From NCBI RefSeq assembly GCF_000003605.2, contig NW_003124895.1, positions 519,319 through 583,318 of the forward strand: DNA of 64,000 nt. Direction: 5' to 3'. The translations under genes were made by a program, and so were the position numbers. How positions within the stretch are numbered: the first letter of the stretch is position 1; each line of letters begins with the position of its first letter. Shown here one piece after another: positions 28,301 to 42,800 of this stretch. Under the pieces are notes generated by a model. The model did no database searches. It was not told the origin of the DNA and was given only the letters and a program-made list of their open reading frames with translations. Source of the DNA: Saccoglossus kowalevskii. Its lineage: Eukaryota; Hemichordata; Enteropneusta; Harrimaniidae.

Positions 28301-31300
28301 CTCAAAAGCAACACGTAGCCTTGCCCGCGAATGTTAACACTGTATAAAAAAATGTTCTTTTGCTTGAAGTTGGTTATGTGACTGTTTCCGATTTTTTATC
28401 CTCGTATATATTAACTGTGTGAGAAATAATGACTAGCGGAAGTACCTTAGTAATGCATTGTATTTAATTTTGAATGTGTTCAGTTTACTGATTCCACTTT
28501 CATTTTTAATTCTGTTCTATTTCGGTTGCATGCAGTTATTCGATTAAAAAGATTGCATTTTACTGTCATGTCAAAATACATTTGTTATTTAAAAACAATC
28601 TCCAGAGACTTGTTCTCCTGTGACCCGATTGAGAGAATCGTAATTATATTGTCAAATTATTACAAATTGTCGAGATTAATTAATTAAATAATTAATTAAT
28701 TAATCGTTCATGCGTGATGAATTCATACAAAAGGTAGAACATTTGCACGAATAAAGGATAATTACAAAATATTGTACAGTTATTGTACAGAAAAAAACAC
28801 CATATAATCAAATAACCTTGCTTAGTAAGTTCATTATAGTTGCTGGCAGATGCAACGGACAATGCTATACAAATGTGTGTTCATATTATTTTGCAATGTT
28901 AAGAATTCAAAACACTATGTGAGCTTTAATACCTCTATTCATTAACACCGCGTACGGAAACGCATCTTTTTCAATTTACTCTAACCATTTTATCGTTTCC
29001 ATGGTTATTATATATTATACAGGTGTTGCCATTACTACAAATCCATGACTACAATACGCATTTGATGGGAACTCTTTGACAACTCATTTGAAGTGGGTGA
29101 CATGTGAAACGAATTGCCAAATGGGATATATTTTAAATACAAACACACAGTGTCGTTTTGATGGTCGCCAGTAACTAGTTTTGTACGCATGTTTTCTATA
29201 TGCACTATGTTTAATTCTAACTATGACTCGTATTCAATCAGAAGAGACCCACTCTTTCACACTGTTTTTAATCGAATACTCGATTTCCTTCGTAATGTAG
29301 TGGTAAACCCTGTGACGTGCCCAAAAGTACCACATAAACTGATTGTACATGGCGAGATTACTCGCTTGCAGGCGCAGCTTGCATGTGTCAACGAAAAATG
29401 GAAAAATAATGTAGTATCTACAAACACACCCGTTTCACGCGCTAAACACAATCTTGGGTTTCTCTTGGCCTGTGAATAGCTCTCAATGGTCTATGTAGAG
29501 TATAATCGCGGAGAGAAAGCATTTTGTTCCACCTGTGTATTCGTACGCGTATTTGTGTGCGACGTAACTTGTGCATACATTGGCTAATTTGCCCAACACT
29601 TGCTGCAAGCATGAGATGTTCTGGAGAATAATGAAGTAGCAAAATCGACATGTGAAAACTTTTATTCTCGATGTTTTAAAAATGTGAAGCACCATTGTAT
29701 ATTCTAGTGGGCACTCTGAAAGTCAATTCCGATTACCTTTCGGGTTGTGCAGGAGGCTGTCAGGCTTCTAGAAATGCCTGACATTATTATTGTCTCGAGG
29801 TTCTCATGCTATTTGACGCATGTTTTTTCAATGTGTTGTAATGTTTGTCATTCAGTTTTTTTTTACATAATATTTATGTGACATCTCTTATTCTCCCCTT
29901 TGATGAAATTACTATGGCACAAAATATATATCTTTAATAGAAACGTAAGAGGAATAAATGCATACTTTACACGCATATGTCATCGTGAACAGAAGGATGG
30001 CTTGAAACACTAACAACTAATTTTCTCTGCACACGCACATTGGAAGGGATTCTGAAAAGGAAACGGTAATTATAAATAGTAGCTTAAAGGAGTTATACCA
30101 TCTGCTACGACTGATCATAAAATCATACAAAAGTGAAAACCGGTATTTACATTTGTATTCATGTTACCAGTGAAATTTATTCTTGAGATTAATACATTCT
30201 CAAAGCAAAGCATTTTTCACACACCTATTGAAGTTAAATCATCGAACATAAAAAAACAGCTGGTCGATAATTATTCAGCGATGTTTATTCTCAGCAAGGG
30301 TTTCGGCTACTTGGCTATCACCAGTATATATTTCGGTTGCTTAGATTGGTGTTCATCAATCGTATTCGATGAATTTGTTTTAATTTAATAGTTTTGTGGA
30401 TTAGTAAACATTTTCGCCGTGAATTTATGTTAAGATACAAAACATATGGTGAGTTATTATGCATGGACTGTTCGGATTACAGATCTCGCTATAAAGTAGT
30501 ATTTTGTAACTCCGCCTACCATCAATAACTAGTGCCTATCACTGGGGTAACTGTTTTCAAGTATCCGCTATCAAACGCAATCAGCTCTGTAGCACTTCGT
30601 TAATAATACACGTCATTACTGCATTCAGTATCTGTAATTCCAATTCTTCAGCTACATTCAGTAGCTGTCAATCTTCGGCCATTCATTCATTCATTCTAAT
30701 CACGTAAGAGGGAATCCCTAATACGTTTCATTTGTCAATTACGTATTTAACATATGCCTTCACAGCTTGATATCAGAATAAACGAGCTTGTTGGACTTTT
30801 TTTCTTCTCAACTGACGCAATGCCTTGACATTTGCGCTGTGTCTATAAATCAAACACTCCCTTGATACTTGGTGTGAAATAACCGCCCCTGAGTGGCGCA
30901 AAAATAATATAATTGTGTTAAACCTTGTGCAAGGTCTCTATGTGGTTTTCACGGAAAACGTTAAATTTAAAATCATCTGTCTTACGTTGAAATATCCCGT
31001 TTTGGCCATGCTTTGAGAAATGCACGTAATTAAACAGAATTCACCATAGGATTATCGTCAAATAATTTGTTGTTATGTTTTTCTTTGGACAATTTTCTTG
31101 CTATTCAACACTAAACACAGACTTCTTTGATGCAGTTGTTTAAAATGATAAATCCATCGGCCGTATATATATAAATACATGTGGCAAATGGTCACACAAC
31201 AGTTACTGAAGATGACACATGGCATCGTGGTAGACTGGACTGAATGATCCCCGACTGCTTGCTTCAGTAATCTAATCTACAATCGGCCCACTCACTGTAA

Positions 31301-34300
31301 TTAAAGACACGTTAATGATATTTCAGTGAGGTAGGCACAGTACATTTGCATGCTGAGTGTACTTTTGCTGTAGGCTAGAAAAGCTTTTATCTCATGCCAG
31401 CAAATTCGGAAAGGATTCGAAGTTAACCTCAATAAGAAGATCTGTGTCTTATTCTAGTGATGGGCATTATCATGCACGCTAATAGTTTATTAAATTTAGC
31501 TGTTAAAAATGTCAACATGTTGATTCAATTGGTCCAGGGACAAAATGCTACACTCCTTAATGTCTTATTATATGCATGGCTATAAAATAAAATATGTTCA
31601 AATAATTACATTGCCATTTTGTGTTACACGCAGAACTCCCTGTTGATTATTGTAATTACCGTGAGAAAAGATAACATCAGTTGCTTTGCTAATCATGTTC
31701 ATGGTGACTAATCATCAATCAAACATTATTGTTATCACTCAAGGTCATTTGCATGTATTTTATAAATTCGATTTCAGGATTGTGTTGGATAACATTTCTC
31801 CTGAAATTTACAAAACCTAAGTCCTCCACGATGCATACAGTTAGTTTTCTACAGATCATACACAGTGGGAATGCAACACATATAATGTGTTTAAACATGT
31901 GTGTACATTATTGCCCAATTTTACTGTACATCACTCTGTCACTCAATAGGTTAGCAGTGAGCGCATTGTTCATCTCAGCTAGCGTGATTCTGCATCAGCT
32001 CTCTGATAAGCAGCCAATTTATTTACTGTGGAGTTTGACAGTTGATTCGCCTATACGTATCGTGTAATGTCATCCTAGTGTTCTAGAGAATGCATTCGTA
32101 CTATAAGATAGCAAAGAGTGATTTTAAATGTACACGCAATGGTCTAATTTTTTTCAACATAACAATATAAACATAAGGGATTCAATAATGACAACAACAT
32201 CATGTTGTAATATTTGATGGACATGCTGTCGAGCACGTATATTTCCAAGCTGAGTATTCCAGATATGTAAATAGATTACAGATGTATTATTAAGTAGTGA
32301 ATCGAGTTCAGTTTATCATCATGTTAAATGACATTCCCAGTTAGCTGCATACATCCACCACCCACTAGATCAACGAATGTCTTGTCAGATATCCATTTTG
32401 AATTCGTAAATGTGTCCTTTTGCTCTCGCTCAGTATCTGATTCAATGGCTAGTTACAGACATTCAAGGACGGGAAGAAATAAAGCCCAAATAGATAGACT
32501 CCTGAAACATGATATTCTTTATTCGATCATATCATTGCCATCATATTCGTGAATATTTCTCACCCTGGGACTGTGTAACAAATTATTCGACCAGTCCATT
32601 AGTGTATCGTACTGTATGCTTTGTCCTCGTCTTCCTTAATATCATCGCAACAACATGAATTCGTCTGTACAATTTGTGTATATCTTTTACTATGATAGTA
32701 CACTGAATCTTTTTAAGATGATGGCATGCCTTTTGGCAGCTACTGGGTATAGAATCTGTGTTTACCTTTGAGGCAGATCAGGTTAGATAGACACGCAGCA
32801 TAACTATTGAAATATGTATATACACACGCTATGTTTTATGTTCTGACGTGCACGCATGATTAGGCTCGAAATCTCTGTCCCTAATGACATTTATGGCAGT
32901 ACGCTAATAATTTTTGATATTTTACGTATGTGCTATAAATACACATGGCATGTGATTTCTTGTAATACATGTAGCCATGAAGATTGGCTTTACCTCACGC
33001 ATGCGTCCATTGAATTTATGGCGCCATACTTCCCAATCAAGGTTTTGTAGGGGAAAATTAATATATATACCTAGACGGATCCGCTTCCAAAATCATTTAG
33101 CGTTCATGATGGTGTAGCCCATTGTCTTCCTAACTAGCTTGCCCGTTGATTTGTCTCGTTCAACGTTTTAAGATAAACAGAATGATTTTACATCGCATGC
33201 GCGTTTCGTCCTGCTACAGTCAGTGAAATCAAACTGGGTATATAGCTGTATTCGAGTATAATTGAAAATGCTGCTAGTATGGTGCATAACACGTGACATG
33301 ACAATGTTAATTTATGGTTCGAACGCACGCTGGTAAAACGATTGGACTGTAGCTTTCTAGCTTAATTGTATTTCATTTTAAATCACAATGAGTTATGGCT
33401 CGCAAATATGGATGTTGCATGTCCCCTTCGGTGTGCACAGTCATTTTTAACGAATTGCTTGTTCGCAATGCTATATTTTGATAATTAATATCCAATATGG
33501 TTCAGAAACATGGGTTATTGCCATGATGTAACAGCATTAGTCGACCTGTCAGTTTTATATGCACGTGTTACCATCTATTCCTCCTTGACAAGACTTTTCC
33601 CAGACTATTACAATAGCTGAATCGTTATAGGAATAACAATAGGCCGTGATTTGCACACTATCAGCAATGTCATGAAAAATCATGTAGTTAACACACATCG
33701 TTGGATGTGGACCTTAAAGTAAAGTCTTATTTACTACGTGTACAACCACACACCATATACTTATATTCGTTTCAATTTAAAGTGTTCAGTGTTAAGGTCA
33801 AAGCTGTAGTAAATGCGTTTAGCCAAATTACTTTTTTCGTATAGTGAGCGGACATGTACATGTAATTTATTCTAGTGGAGTGTGTTTATTTTACGAAATT
33901 ACAAACATGTGTTAAAAACAACCCCTTTCAAACAATGACTTTATTAAATTCAACAATGTCACGCACAATTTTTGTTACATTGTCCCACTGAACAAGCACC
34001 CATCGTTTTTTTGCTTATCTACTCTGGCGCTAAAATCTCGCTGTTTCTGTAGGTTTCCTAAATAATTGAACTATATAAGCCATTGTTACTCCGTAGATAT
34101 GCAACTTTGCAGTGTATTATGGGTAACCAGAAAGCGTGAAGGAGTTAGCACCTAATAATATTTATGTTCAGAGTATATTATATCATATGGAATGGGATTA
34201 CAAATCAGTCATGCGTAAGTCTTAATTTCCTATGCAAACATGGGAACCTTCATAGCGCCTCGGGGCATGATTTCCTGGTATTGGCTTTATTTGTAAGCTT

Positions 34301-37300
34301 GCAAATGATAAGTCTATTATTTGCAGTGAAAATTGCAATCAAGATTAGATACGTACGATTTACAACATCCCGGAAATATGAGGTTGTATCATATATCATT
34401 AATCGCAAACACACAGATGCAGGCGTATGTTTCGAACATAGCAATGTTTTATAAGGCTTGACATTTCCATGTTATCTTCGCATTGGGAAATATCACGCAA
34501 TGCGCACATCTATATATTCGAATGCCCTGTGAATGTCCGGTCAGAGGAATATGTGTGTATCTATCTAAATGTGTGTGTGGATAATACTCAAAATGATTAA
34601 TCAGCTGTCTGTGCAGTGTCCAATTTTAGCATGAATTTAGTATGGCACACGAATAAATACGTAATATACAATTAAGTCACTATGTCCCCTTGATGATTTC
34701 GCAACAAGTATAACACTTAATAATACATATGTATGTCTAGTTTAATACTTATTGATATTTGTTCGTGGCGGAAGGTTAGATTGAAAAGTGACAGATTTTT
34801 TTCATTAGGTATGCCAAGCACGTATTAGGCTACATAGTATACCCCACAACCAAACATTCCACCTTTTGTTTCCTATTAAACACTTCATCTGTGATACTAA
34901 CTCCCCTAATACATGTCTTTAGTATACGACATATGCCACATCAATGGGTACATTTGATTATCTATACATTTGAAAGGAATAGGCATGAATAGTTAATCCA
35001 ACAACGTTATTTAAGGCGGATTTGAATAAACTGCTTTTCTTTGTATGAATTGCTCGTGTCTCTCCAGTTGAGCACGTTTCACCGTGCTATAGTTTGGCTG
35101 TGTACTGCGTGAATAACCATACGCGGATGTTCGTATCTTGCGGTCATGAGAGCTATCCATCTTCGAAATCAGGGTTGGCTTTCTGAATGACCATTTAAGC
35201 ACTTCATGAATCTCCTCTCGAAAACAGCCACTAAGAGATTACGTCGACTTACGTGAACACCTTTGCGTCTGACGCCGAGAATATTTAAAACTATTGAAAC
35301 ACCATCCCTTGTGATTAACAGTCTGACAGATGTCTTGTGATATATATTATAGTACAGTATCCTGTCAGTGTAAAGACATAATGACCTGACTGGTCATTGT
35401 ATCATAGCATGCCTATGTTATCTACTGCGTTAAGTCACATATAGAGCGCATCTAGATAACAATGTATTATCGATGGCTTTATTTGATTTTTATCATCATG
35501 CCTAAATTCTTAATCAGCGATCAATGTATTATGGCGTGCTTTGAAACGTTGTATGATCGCCTGTTAGGCAAGATTGGAGCTCTAAATCGCCACACAATGA
35601 GAACATTGTTTAGATAAGGGAAGCGAGATGTAACCTACTCTGCTGTGTCTTTGATGCGGATCAGAATTACCAACCACTTCTTTATGGCCATCAATACATT
35701 GACTGCTGATTACAGTCGTAGCCATATGGTCAAAAAGAGCCTTTGAAAGTATAACCGCTCTCGTGTCCATCACAGGGTTTTTACCATTTAAAATACTGCA
35801 TCTGCGTCGGTATACATGTATGTGTCATATCTAGGAAACTAGACGACGCTACACTGACAGACCATTTGTATGTGACAGGCCGCTTCGACTGTTGGAGCCA
35901 GACGGCTCCCAGGAGGGTATAACGTATTCAAAAGGCAAGTCTACCTTCTAGTCACGCGTCGAGTTATTCGTTCAGTCAAATCAAATTTTACAGTCCCTGT
36001 CTTTAATGACATTCCGGAAGAGTTCGTCACTCAGTTGTTACCGAAGCAGAGCTTATAAAACTCATTTGATATTCCCTGCATCCTTTAGAATGATTTCTCT
36101 GATGACAGCATTGTATAGAAGAGTGCGAGAAAAAAAACAAGAGCGTTGTTCATGAAAAATTAGGAATATTAATCAATAAAACCAATTAAGCTGAACCAAT
36201 TTACTGTATTTTACTTAAGGATTTGTAGTATCCCATTTATTTCACAATTTCGAAGCTGATCCGCAGCGTTTGTTTTATTTAGTCAAACCGTTGAGAGAAA
36301 ATATGCATCTAGTCCATCAATTGGAAGAATGTAGAAACGTAAACGGATTCATTCGATCTGAAAGGATCAAGCAAAATACATGTGGCAATATTGATTATTT
36401 CTGGTGTGTATTATGAGATTTAATGGAGGTCCTTTGATGAACTTACTGAACATTTAACCTCTATTTAAAATGTGATATTTGATTTGAACTCTTTGTTCAA
36501 ATTCACGGATAATATGTATGTATCGTCATCGGATGTTATGTTTATGCGATCCCTAAGTATGGTTTCTACACATCAATAGAAAGTCAGAATATATTTATGT
36601 ATTTCACGAAGTTTACATAATTTAAGAATGAGGATATTCAGAAATAGAATTGAATTAAAAGTAATGTTGGAGGTAATCCTTCGGGTAAATTGCAATCCAG
36701 AGACTGTTAACAAGGTGTATTATTTATTTATTGAAGCGAACTTCATTAAACAAAACAAAAACGTAAAAACAACTTATATTTAGTCGGTCAAAAAATGTAT
36801 TCAAGAGTTGGGTTAAAAGAGTAATATCGATGTGTGTCTTTGCACCCGTCCAAAACATCATTTACATTTGTTTCACCATGGTATGAGCGCTAATTCAATA
36901 TAACAATTTGTTTTTACTTTTTCCCTTCCTCTAATCCTAGTCGCGGTACTTTAAATATAACAGAACTAATGTATAAACGTAACTAGAAAACAGAGACGGA
37001 TTTTCCGCTCGTGTTGATTCGATTCACTTCATAAGTATAGTGTAGATGATCCCACACCATGTCATATAGACTTTGGATCCTCTAGGCTGGTTAATTCTCA
37101 ACTCGCTGAAGAGAAATTGTAATTATTATATAATTATATTAAAATAGAGCTTATTTTAGGCCTAAAAACTTGTAATCTTTATATACTTACAATGAAATCA
37201 TAATTGACGTGTATTTGTACGCAAAGCATTATTATGTATTACTTCATTTTATTCGATATGAGCTTTGGTTCATATGTGTCATACAATTTGTTTATGAAAT

Positions 37301-39200
37301 ATGCTGTATTTACTACTGTAAGGTAGATTTGCCCACTCAGGGTTAACTGTCAAGCTGAAATCTATAAACCTAATGCAGGGGTAATGTAAAATCAATGGAA
37401 TACATTGACATGCAGTCATCATCGAACTCGTTGACAGGTGCACCTTGCATTTAAAAAATGTCAAGCTGTAACCAATAGTTGGTTAATATACAGATAACTG
37501 TCGAGCTTTCCAGACTTTATGTTTGTTGTTCCATGCAATTCGATAGTTATACATATATTGTGAGTTAGATGTCTGTCACCTGCAATTATTTTCACCTTGT
37601 TTTGCTGATTTGTATCACATCAGTAAGCAACATAGCCAATTTATTTGCCGTAGTATGGTGAAGTATTAGAGTAAACAAACTATTAATATATATAATATGG
37701 TTAGTAGCAAATTTAAAATAAATGAATATTCAAAAGTATCTCGTCATTATTTATCTTACACATGTACCTACATGTATACCTGTGTCATTATAATATTGGC
37801 CTGCATTGCTTAGACATGCCTGTTTAGTTGATTAGTTGTACTGTAGAAAATATTGATGACAATCCGATCTAGTACGCAGGAACAAGAGGTATCAATCAGA
37901 TTGTTGTCTCGGTATTCGTGGCAGAGCTTGACTGAGCGGTTGAATGCACTTTTCGATTCAGTAATGGTGATAGGTTACGGTTTCTCCGATCAGCATGTAC
38001 GTCGATATATGTGTTTGATCGATTCATATGTACCAAGTTTGCGGTGTTGACTAGCTACGTGTGTAGTACCAGACAGCAGCAACATACTATCGAATCTATA
38101 ACTTGCTGGTTAATCTATATGTCAAGTAAAACAAAACACAGTCTATATTATATTACATGCAACTTTCCCCTGTCTGATATAAGCGTCCGTACGATTGATT
38201 CTACTAGCTATATGATTTTTCATGCCTATCACGGAAAATATTTAATTCAAGAAATAGTCCTTTTACCATTGAACCTTACAGTCAAACACATGGACCTTTA
38301 TTGTCTTAGACAGTCATGTTCTTTAAATCCCATGCCAACGTTGAATTTTTTTTTCGAAATCTTCTGTCAAACAGTTCTGAACTCAAAGTGCCAATTATTT
38401 CACGAAGCCTGTGTCGTGCATGGCAGCTTAGCAGACAGAAAGGGCTTCTTACCATTGGCTTTTCCGTGAGTAACTCTCAATAAACTCGGCACGCACAAGC
38501 GCTGCAATTAGGGAGATCACATAGGCACCCGATGATATAAGTCGTCAGAAATCGCATACGAAGCCGTAAAATGTATAGGAATATTATACGATGATCTTTC
38601 AGTGTTGTTGTCACTGAAACATGCATTTAAAGTTCAAACTGTCGGTACATCTGTAAGAGAGTTGTAACGATAGCCTTGGTGTGTGTCATGTGTAGTCCAC
38701 GCTGTGGCAATCACGTGACCATCGTACTTTAGGTGTCCACGCATTTCGTGTTCCACAATACGAAATGCACTCTGGGCAATAATATATACTCATGCAGGGG
38801 GGAAATAATAATTTGACATGATACAACTCAACTCGAAAAACCATTAACCTAATTACGCACGACTTTTATTATAAATTAATCCTAGTACGAGTAGTTCTTC
38901 TTTTGATGCGAATGCATATTTACTCTATGATACAATGCGCGAAACTGAGTGAAAATGTGCCGCCATGGCATGTATACATATAGAAGGGTAGTATTGAAAG
39001 AAATTCCATTGTAAAGAATCTCAAAATTGCTGTGTTTGCTAATCTATGTTAAAACAGCTGACTGTGCTGATGAACTCGTGTACAAACAAAATTATGACCC
39101 TCCACGTCGTAATTTGAATATTCGACCGTGTGTACATTTCACAGTGTATATATAGTTTTTTCATTTAACACATTTTGTTTTTAACTACTATTTACTATGC
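28301..39200. other. intergenic or intronic, nothing recognised
   Basis: AT-rich. The longest frame in the left half (152 codons, 38011-38469 +) has no recognisable domain and is treated as chance. A hairpin (GCATTTCGT / ACGAAATGC) lies at 38741-38768. Confidence 0.5.
38741..38768. repeat. 9-bp stem hairpin
   Basis: GCATTTCGT at 38741-38749 and ACGAAATGC at 38760-38768 with a 10-bp loop. Isolated; not followed by a T-run. Confidence 0.8.
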
Positions 39201-39289
39201 GTTGTTATTTTTGTTTTGTTTTAGACATTAATTTCTAAAGGAGTTAATTAGTTTCCGTCGAAAGCAAGGGCTTATATTTGGGGTGTCAT

Positions 39290-39800
39290 TCTTTTATGCA
39301 TCCGTACTTCTATCCGTCCGTCAATTTATCGGAGATGTTCCAAAAATTGAAATGTGATCATTGCATCAACCATTTGCCAGGCAAGCTTGAGCCGATTTCA
39401 TTTCAACTTGGCATTGTAATCACGTGTGGTGTATTATGAATGAACGTCGTTTTGTTTTGTGGTTCGAGTCAAAGCAGCCGACTGGCGCAATTTTGTTCGT
39501 TCTGTTGTTTCTCAAAAACATAATGCATATCTCTGGTTTGTATGTTGTACAGGTGAAAAATGTATGATGAGTTAAATATTTTCTTTCAATATTTGTGTAT
39601 TTTGATAAAATTTAGTCGACTGATGGCCATTTCCGTCAACAAATATTTCTCCCAATATGCCTAGAGCGATTTTATTCAAACTTGGTATGGTCTTGTAGTT
39701 TGATTGAACAAATCATTTTTGGATATGCCTTGAATTAATTTGTTGAAAGTCGGTAAAAAGACAAGATATCTTATACATATGAACAATGATTGATTTATTC
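39290..39800. repeat. possible decayed dispersed repeat with internal duplication
   Basis: Two diverged segments about 275 bp apart share a pattern: GATTTCATTTCAACTTGGCA near 39397 and GATTTTATTCAAACTTGGTA near 39668. The first is preceded by a 'CCGTACTTCTATCCGTCCGTC'-type stretch (abridged here to the CCGT-rich string at 39301-39325). No coding frame. Confidence 0.35.
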
Positions 39801-42800
39801 ATTAACCTTTGACCGATTGGCAGCCCGTTTAATATACACAAACAAGATTCGAATATGGCATAATATGTTAATCAAGTGTGCAGTTTCATTTAAACTTTGT
39901 GTTGTCTAAATACTCGCGTCCTGGTTTAGATAATTTATGTTTTCAATATGATTCAAAATGGTCGATTGGCGGTCATCTTAGTTTTATTAGTATAGTATAG
40001 GACGGAAAAATATCATTAAACTCTACAGTATTTGCAGCACTAACTTCAATCGACACGTTTAAATTGGTAAATTCCAAGAAATTGTCTTCATTCACACAGA
40101 ATCTATCCCATTTCCTTGGGGGTGTATGGTATTAGCTCATGCAAGACCACTCTGAACAAGTACAGGGACTGTGTCATTGTTAGACTCATTGTGCCCCAAA
40201 TATGCGGATTTTAAAACGAGTAGCTTCGCCACAAGCGTCATTGTAGCTCTCACAACTTTGATTGCAATCTGAAAGTCTGTGATCACATTGTGTATTCTTG
40301 TCAAACCTTGTTTTGGTACACGTTCAGTGAGCAGTAAGATCCTATCATGTAGGTAGAAAAGTCAACATGCTTAGACGAGAAGTAGTTTTCGCCTGTTTGC
40401 CAAATTTTTTGGATCTTATCAGGGCTAGAAGTATTAGGAAATGTAGGAAAGACGGAAACAAAACTACGTATATCTACGTCATATTTACCATTTTGAGCAA
40501 CCATGATAATGCATCAGGAATTAAATAAAAGAAGGAATAATAGAGATGTATTTCTCCGGGTATATGTAACTGAAATGCCCATGCTAAGATTGTTATATAA
40601 TATAAAGAGTTCTTTTCCAACAATAGACCCGGTGATAGTCATCATTTGCCGTTTGTGTCATGGACTACTTGTCTGTCGTATATTTTACTATAAGAGAAAA
40701 ATAGTTTTGACTAATCTAATTATCATTGTGTTTTATATTACACCGTTATAAGAAGTTATAGCTTCTAATGATTCAACAATATGCGCATCTCTGGTCAGGG
40801 GATTTCACGGGAGAATCCATCTTATAATTGTCTTTCAATGTGTATATGCGGCATATTCTGCAATCCCTAGCGGTGGGTAAAACATCACTATTGTTGCTTT
40901 GAATAATAATGAGACTTCCGTAAAAAACGTTTCTCAGTTTGTTTTATTTTCTTTGCTGTAATGGCTATTTTAGTCAACGATACAGCTAAACCCCTGCCGG
41001 TTTCGGTGAAGCAAAGTCTAGATTTACTCCATCAAATACGACATTCATCATTCTCACGCCTCTCCACTTTATTACTCTCTGTAATTACAGTTCTAAATCT
41101 ATGGCCACCGTGGGAGTTTGCTTTAGCGATTCAGCCTAGTTTCTTAAGTTGACATGTTACTGTTTGATGCAATTAAACTCGATGCTCGAATTTGGTTACC
41201 TCGACCTCCGCCGACCCTACGCAATGTGTGATGTGCGATAATATTTTTCTTTTATAATTCCCTTGAAAGTAATATAGCTACTCGGTCAATGATTTATATG
41301 CAAGACGAGAAAATAGTACGAGCTATATCGCGGAACATGTACACATATAATTATACGAGGGAATATAGTCTTGAAAAAGTTAGCTTGTGGTTTTTTTAAT
41401 CACTGTAACACGATTGATTTTAAAAATGGCACATGTTGTTGCCATCAGCTTTTGAAAAAAAAGAGTATGTCCTGTCTCCTGGTACCAAGGGTATTTAGAG
41501 ACTGAGAGAAAGAATCGAATTAGTCCACTGCTGTTCAGCATCCCTGATCAGATATCTCGGTCTCAGGTGGGCATGACTGTCCAGTGTCCTATTAAATCTT
41601 TCCTATCAGAGATTGCTTGTTAAGTGTATGCTCCCGTCGTAAGAATAGCTTGGTTGCTATTAAATCACCTTGATGCGCGGCATGACGAAAGAAAGCACCT
41701 GGTTCCCTCAGGAGGAACAATGCAATCTCCTCCTAATCTGATACAGGATTACTCTCGACGGAAACTTATTTTCAAGAATATTTTTGTAAAGGGCATTATG
41801 GTTATAGTGTTGATGCATTTTTGAAAAAAATTGAGGAAGAATATTTGCTTTTGTTTAGCTCTGAAGTATAAACTATACATGTAGTTAGAGAAGCTATTTA
41901 CGTTGTTCTTAGACTGATTAGAAATGTAAGTTTGTAGAACATGGAAATATGGTCTCAAAGGAGCCTTTTTGTGAAGTGCTTCTCGAGTGAGTACTAAGTT
42001 TTACTGTCAAATTAAGTCGTGAATTAGGACGAAATCACGCTAGTGATAAAATAAATTAATATTTATTACCTGAACATATACATCATGATTTCTAAGCCTA
42101 GTAAAAGTTAATGCGTGTGCGTTCAAATGTATATTTATTGGATACTTTCGAGAATTAACATTATTAAATGATAAGCGAGTTGTACTTGAAATCAACAGTT
42201 TTCAGAAGGATGTTATTTGGGTCATCTCTTTGTGCGGGTAATCTTTGCTCCTCCGGAAACATCAACTAGGGTCTAGTTTGTCTGTTAACGTCTAGTTCGC
42301 GTTTTATCTGAATGTTTCCTCGTACATTCAGTAGTCACGTCTTTCCTGCTGGTGCTTGTATTGGTTCTTCGCTCTGCGTTGTAATATGTATTTCTGTAAG
42401 TGTACGCAAAAAAGAAACATACTACACGCTGGCATACTTGAGAAATTCGAAATGCATTACGTAGTCCACGCGCTAAACCCAATGCTCTTAAATTGCCTAA
42501 AGGGATATTCACATTGTCAACTTTTTTCTTGGAGTATTTTATACGTTGCTTGCAACCACTTGAGTTATCTGTCCTTTGGGTATATAGAGCGTTGCAATAA
42601 ATGCATCTTGTCAGATAGTGAATGCCCTGGAAAATATACTTGATAGCATTTCGATCTTCTGTGTGATGTAATCGCTTGGCATTGCACGGAGTGGGCACAT
42701 CGATCTGGATTGTTTTATCCATCTAGTACCATTATATATTACGCTTATCGCTTAAGACATTCTCGGAATACGTGTGCCAGTTAAATTGATTTTGTTGTTT

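Noticed and set aside
28674-28703. Perfect-looking ATTA/TAAT palindrome
   Set aside because: Simple AT-rich repeat; expected in this base composition and with no flanking element.
38011-38469. 152-codon + frame, the longest in the left half
   Set aside because: No domain, membrane pattern or splice context recognised; composition like the surrounding AT-rich DNA.
42285-42722. 145-codon - frame overlapping a 95-codon + frame
   Set aside because: Neither shows a family pattern; overlapping opposite frames of this size arise by chance.
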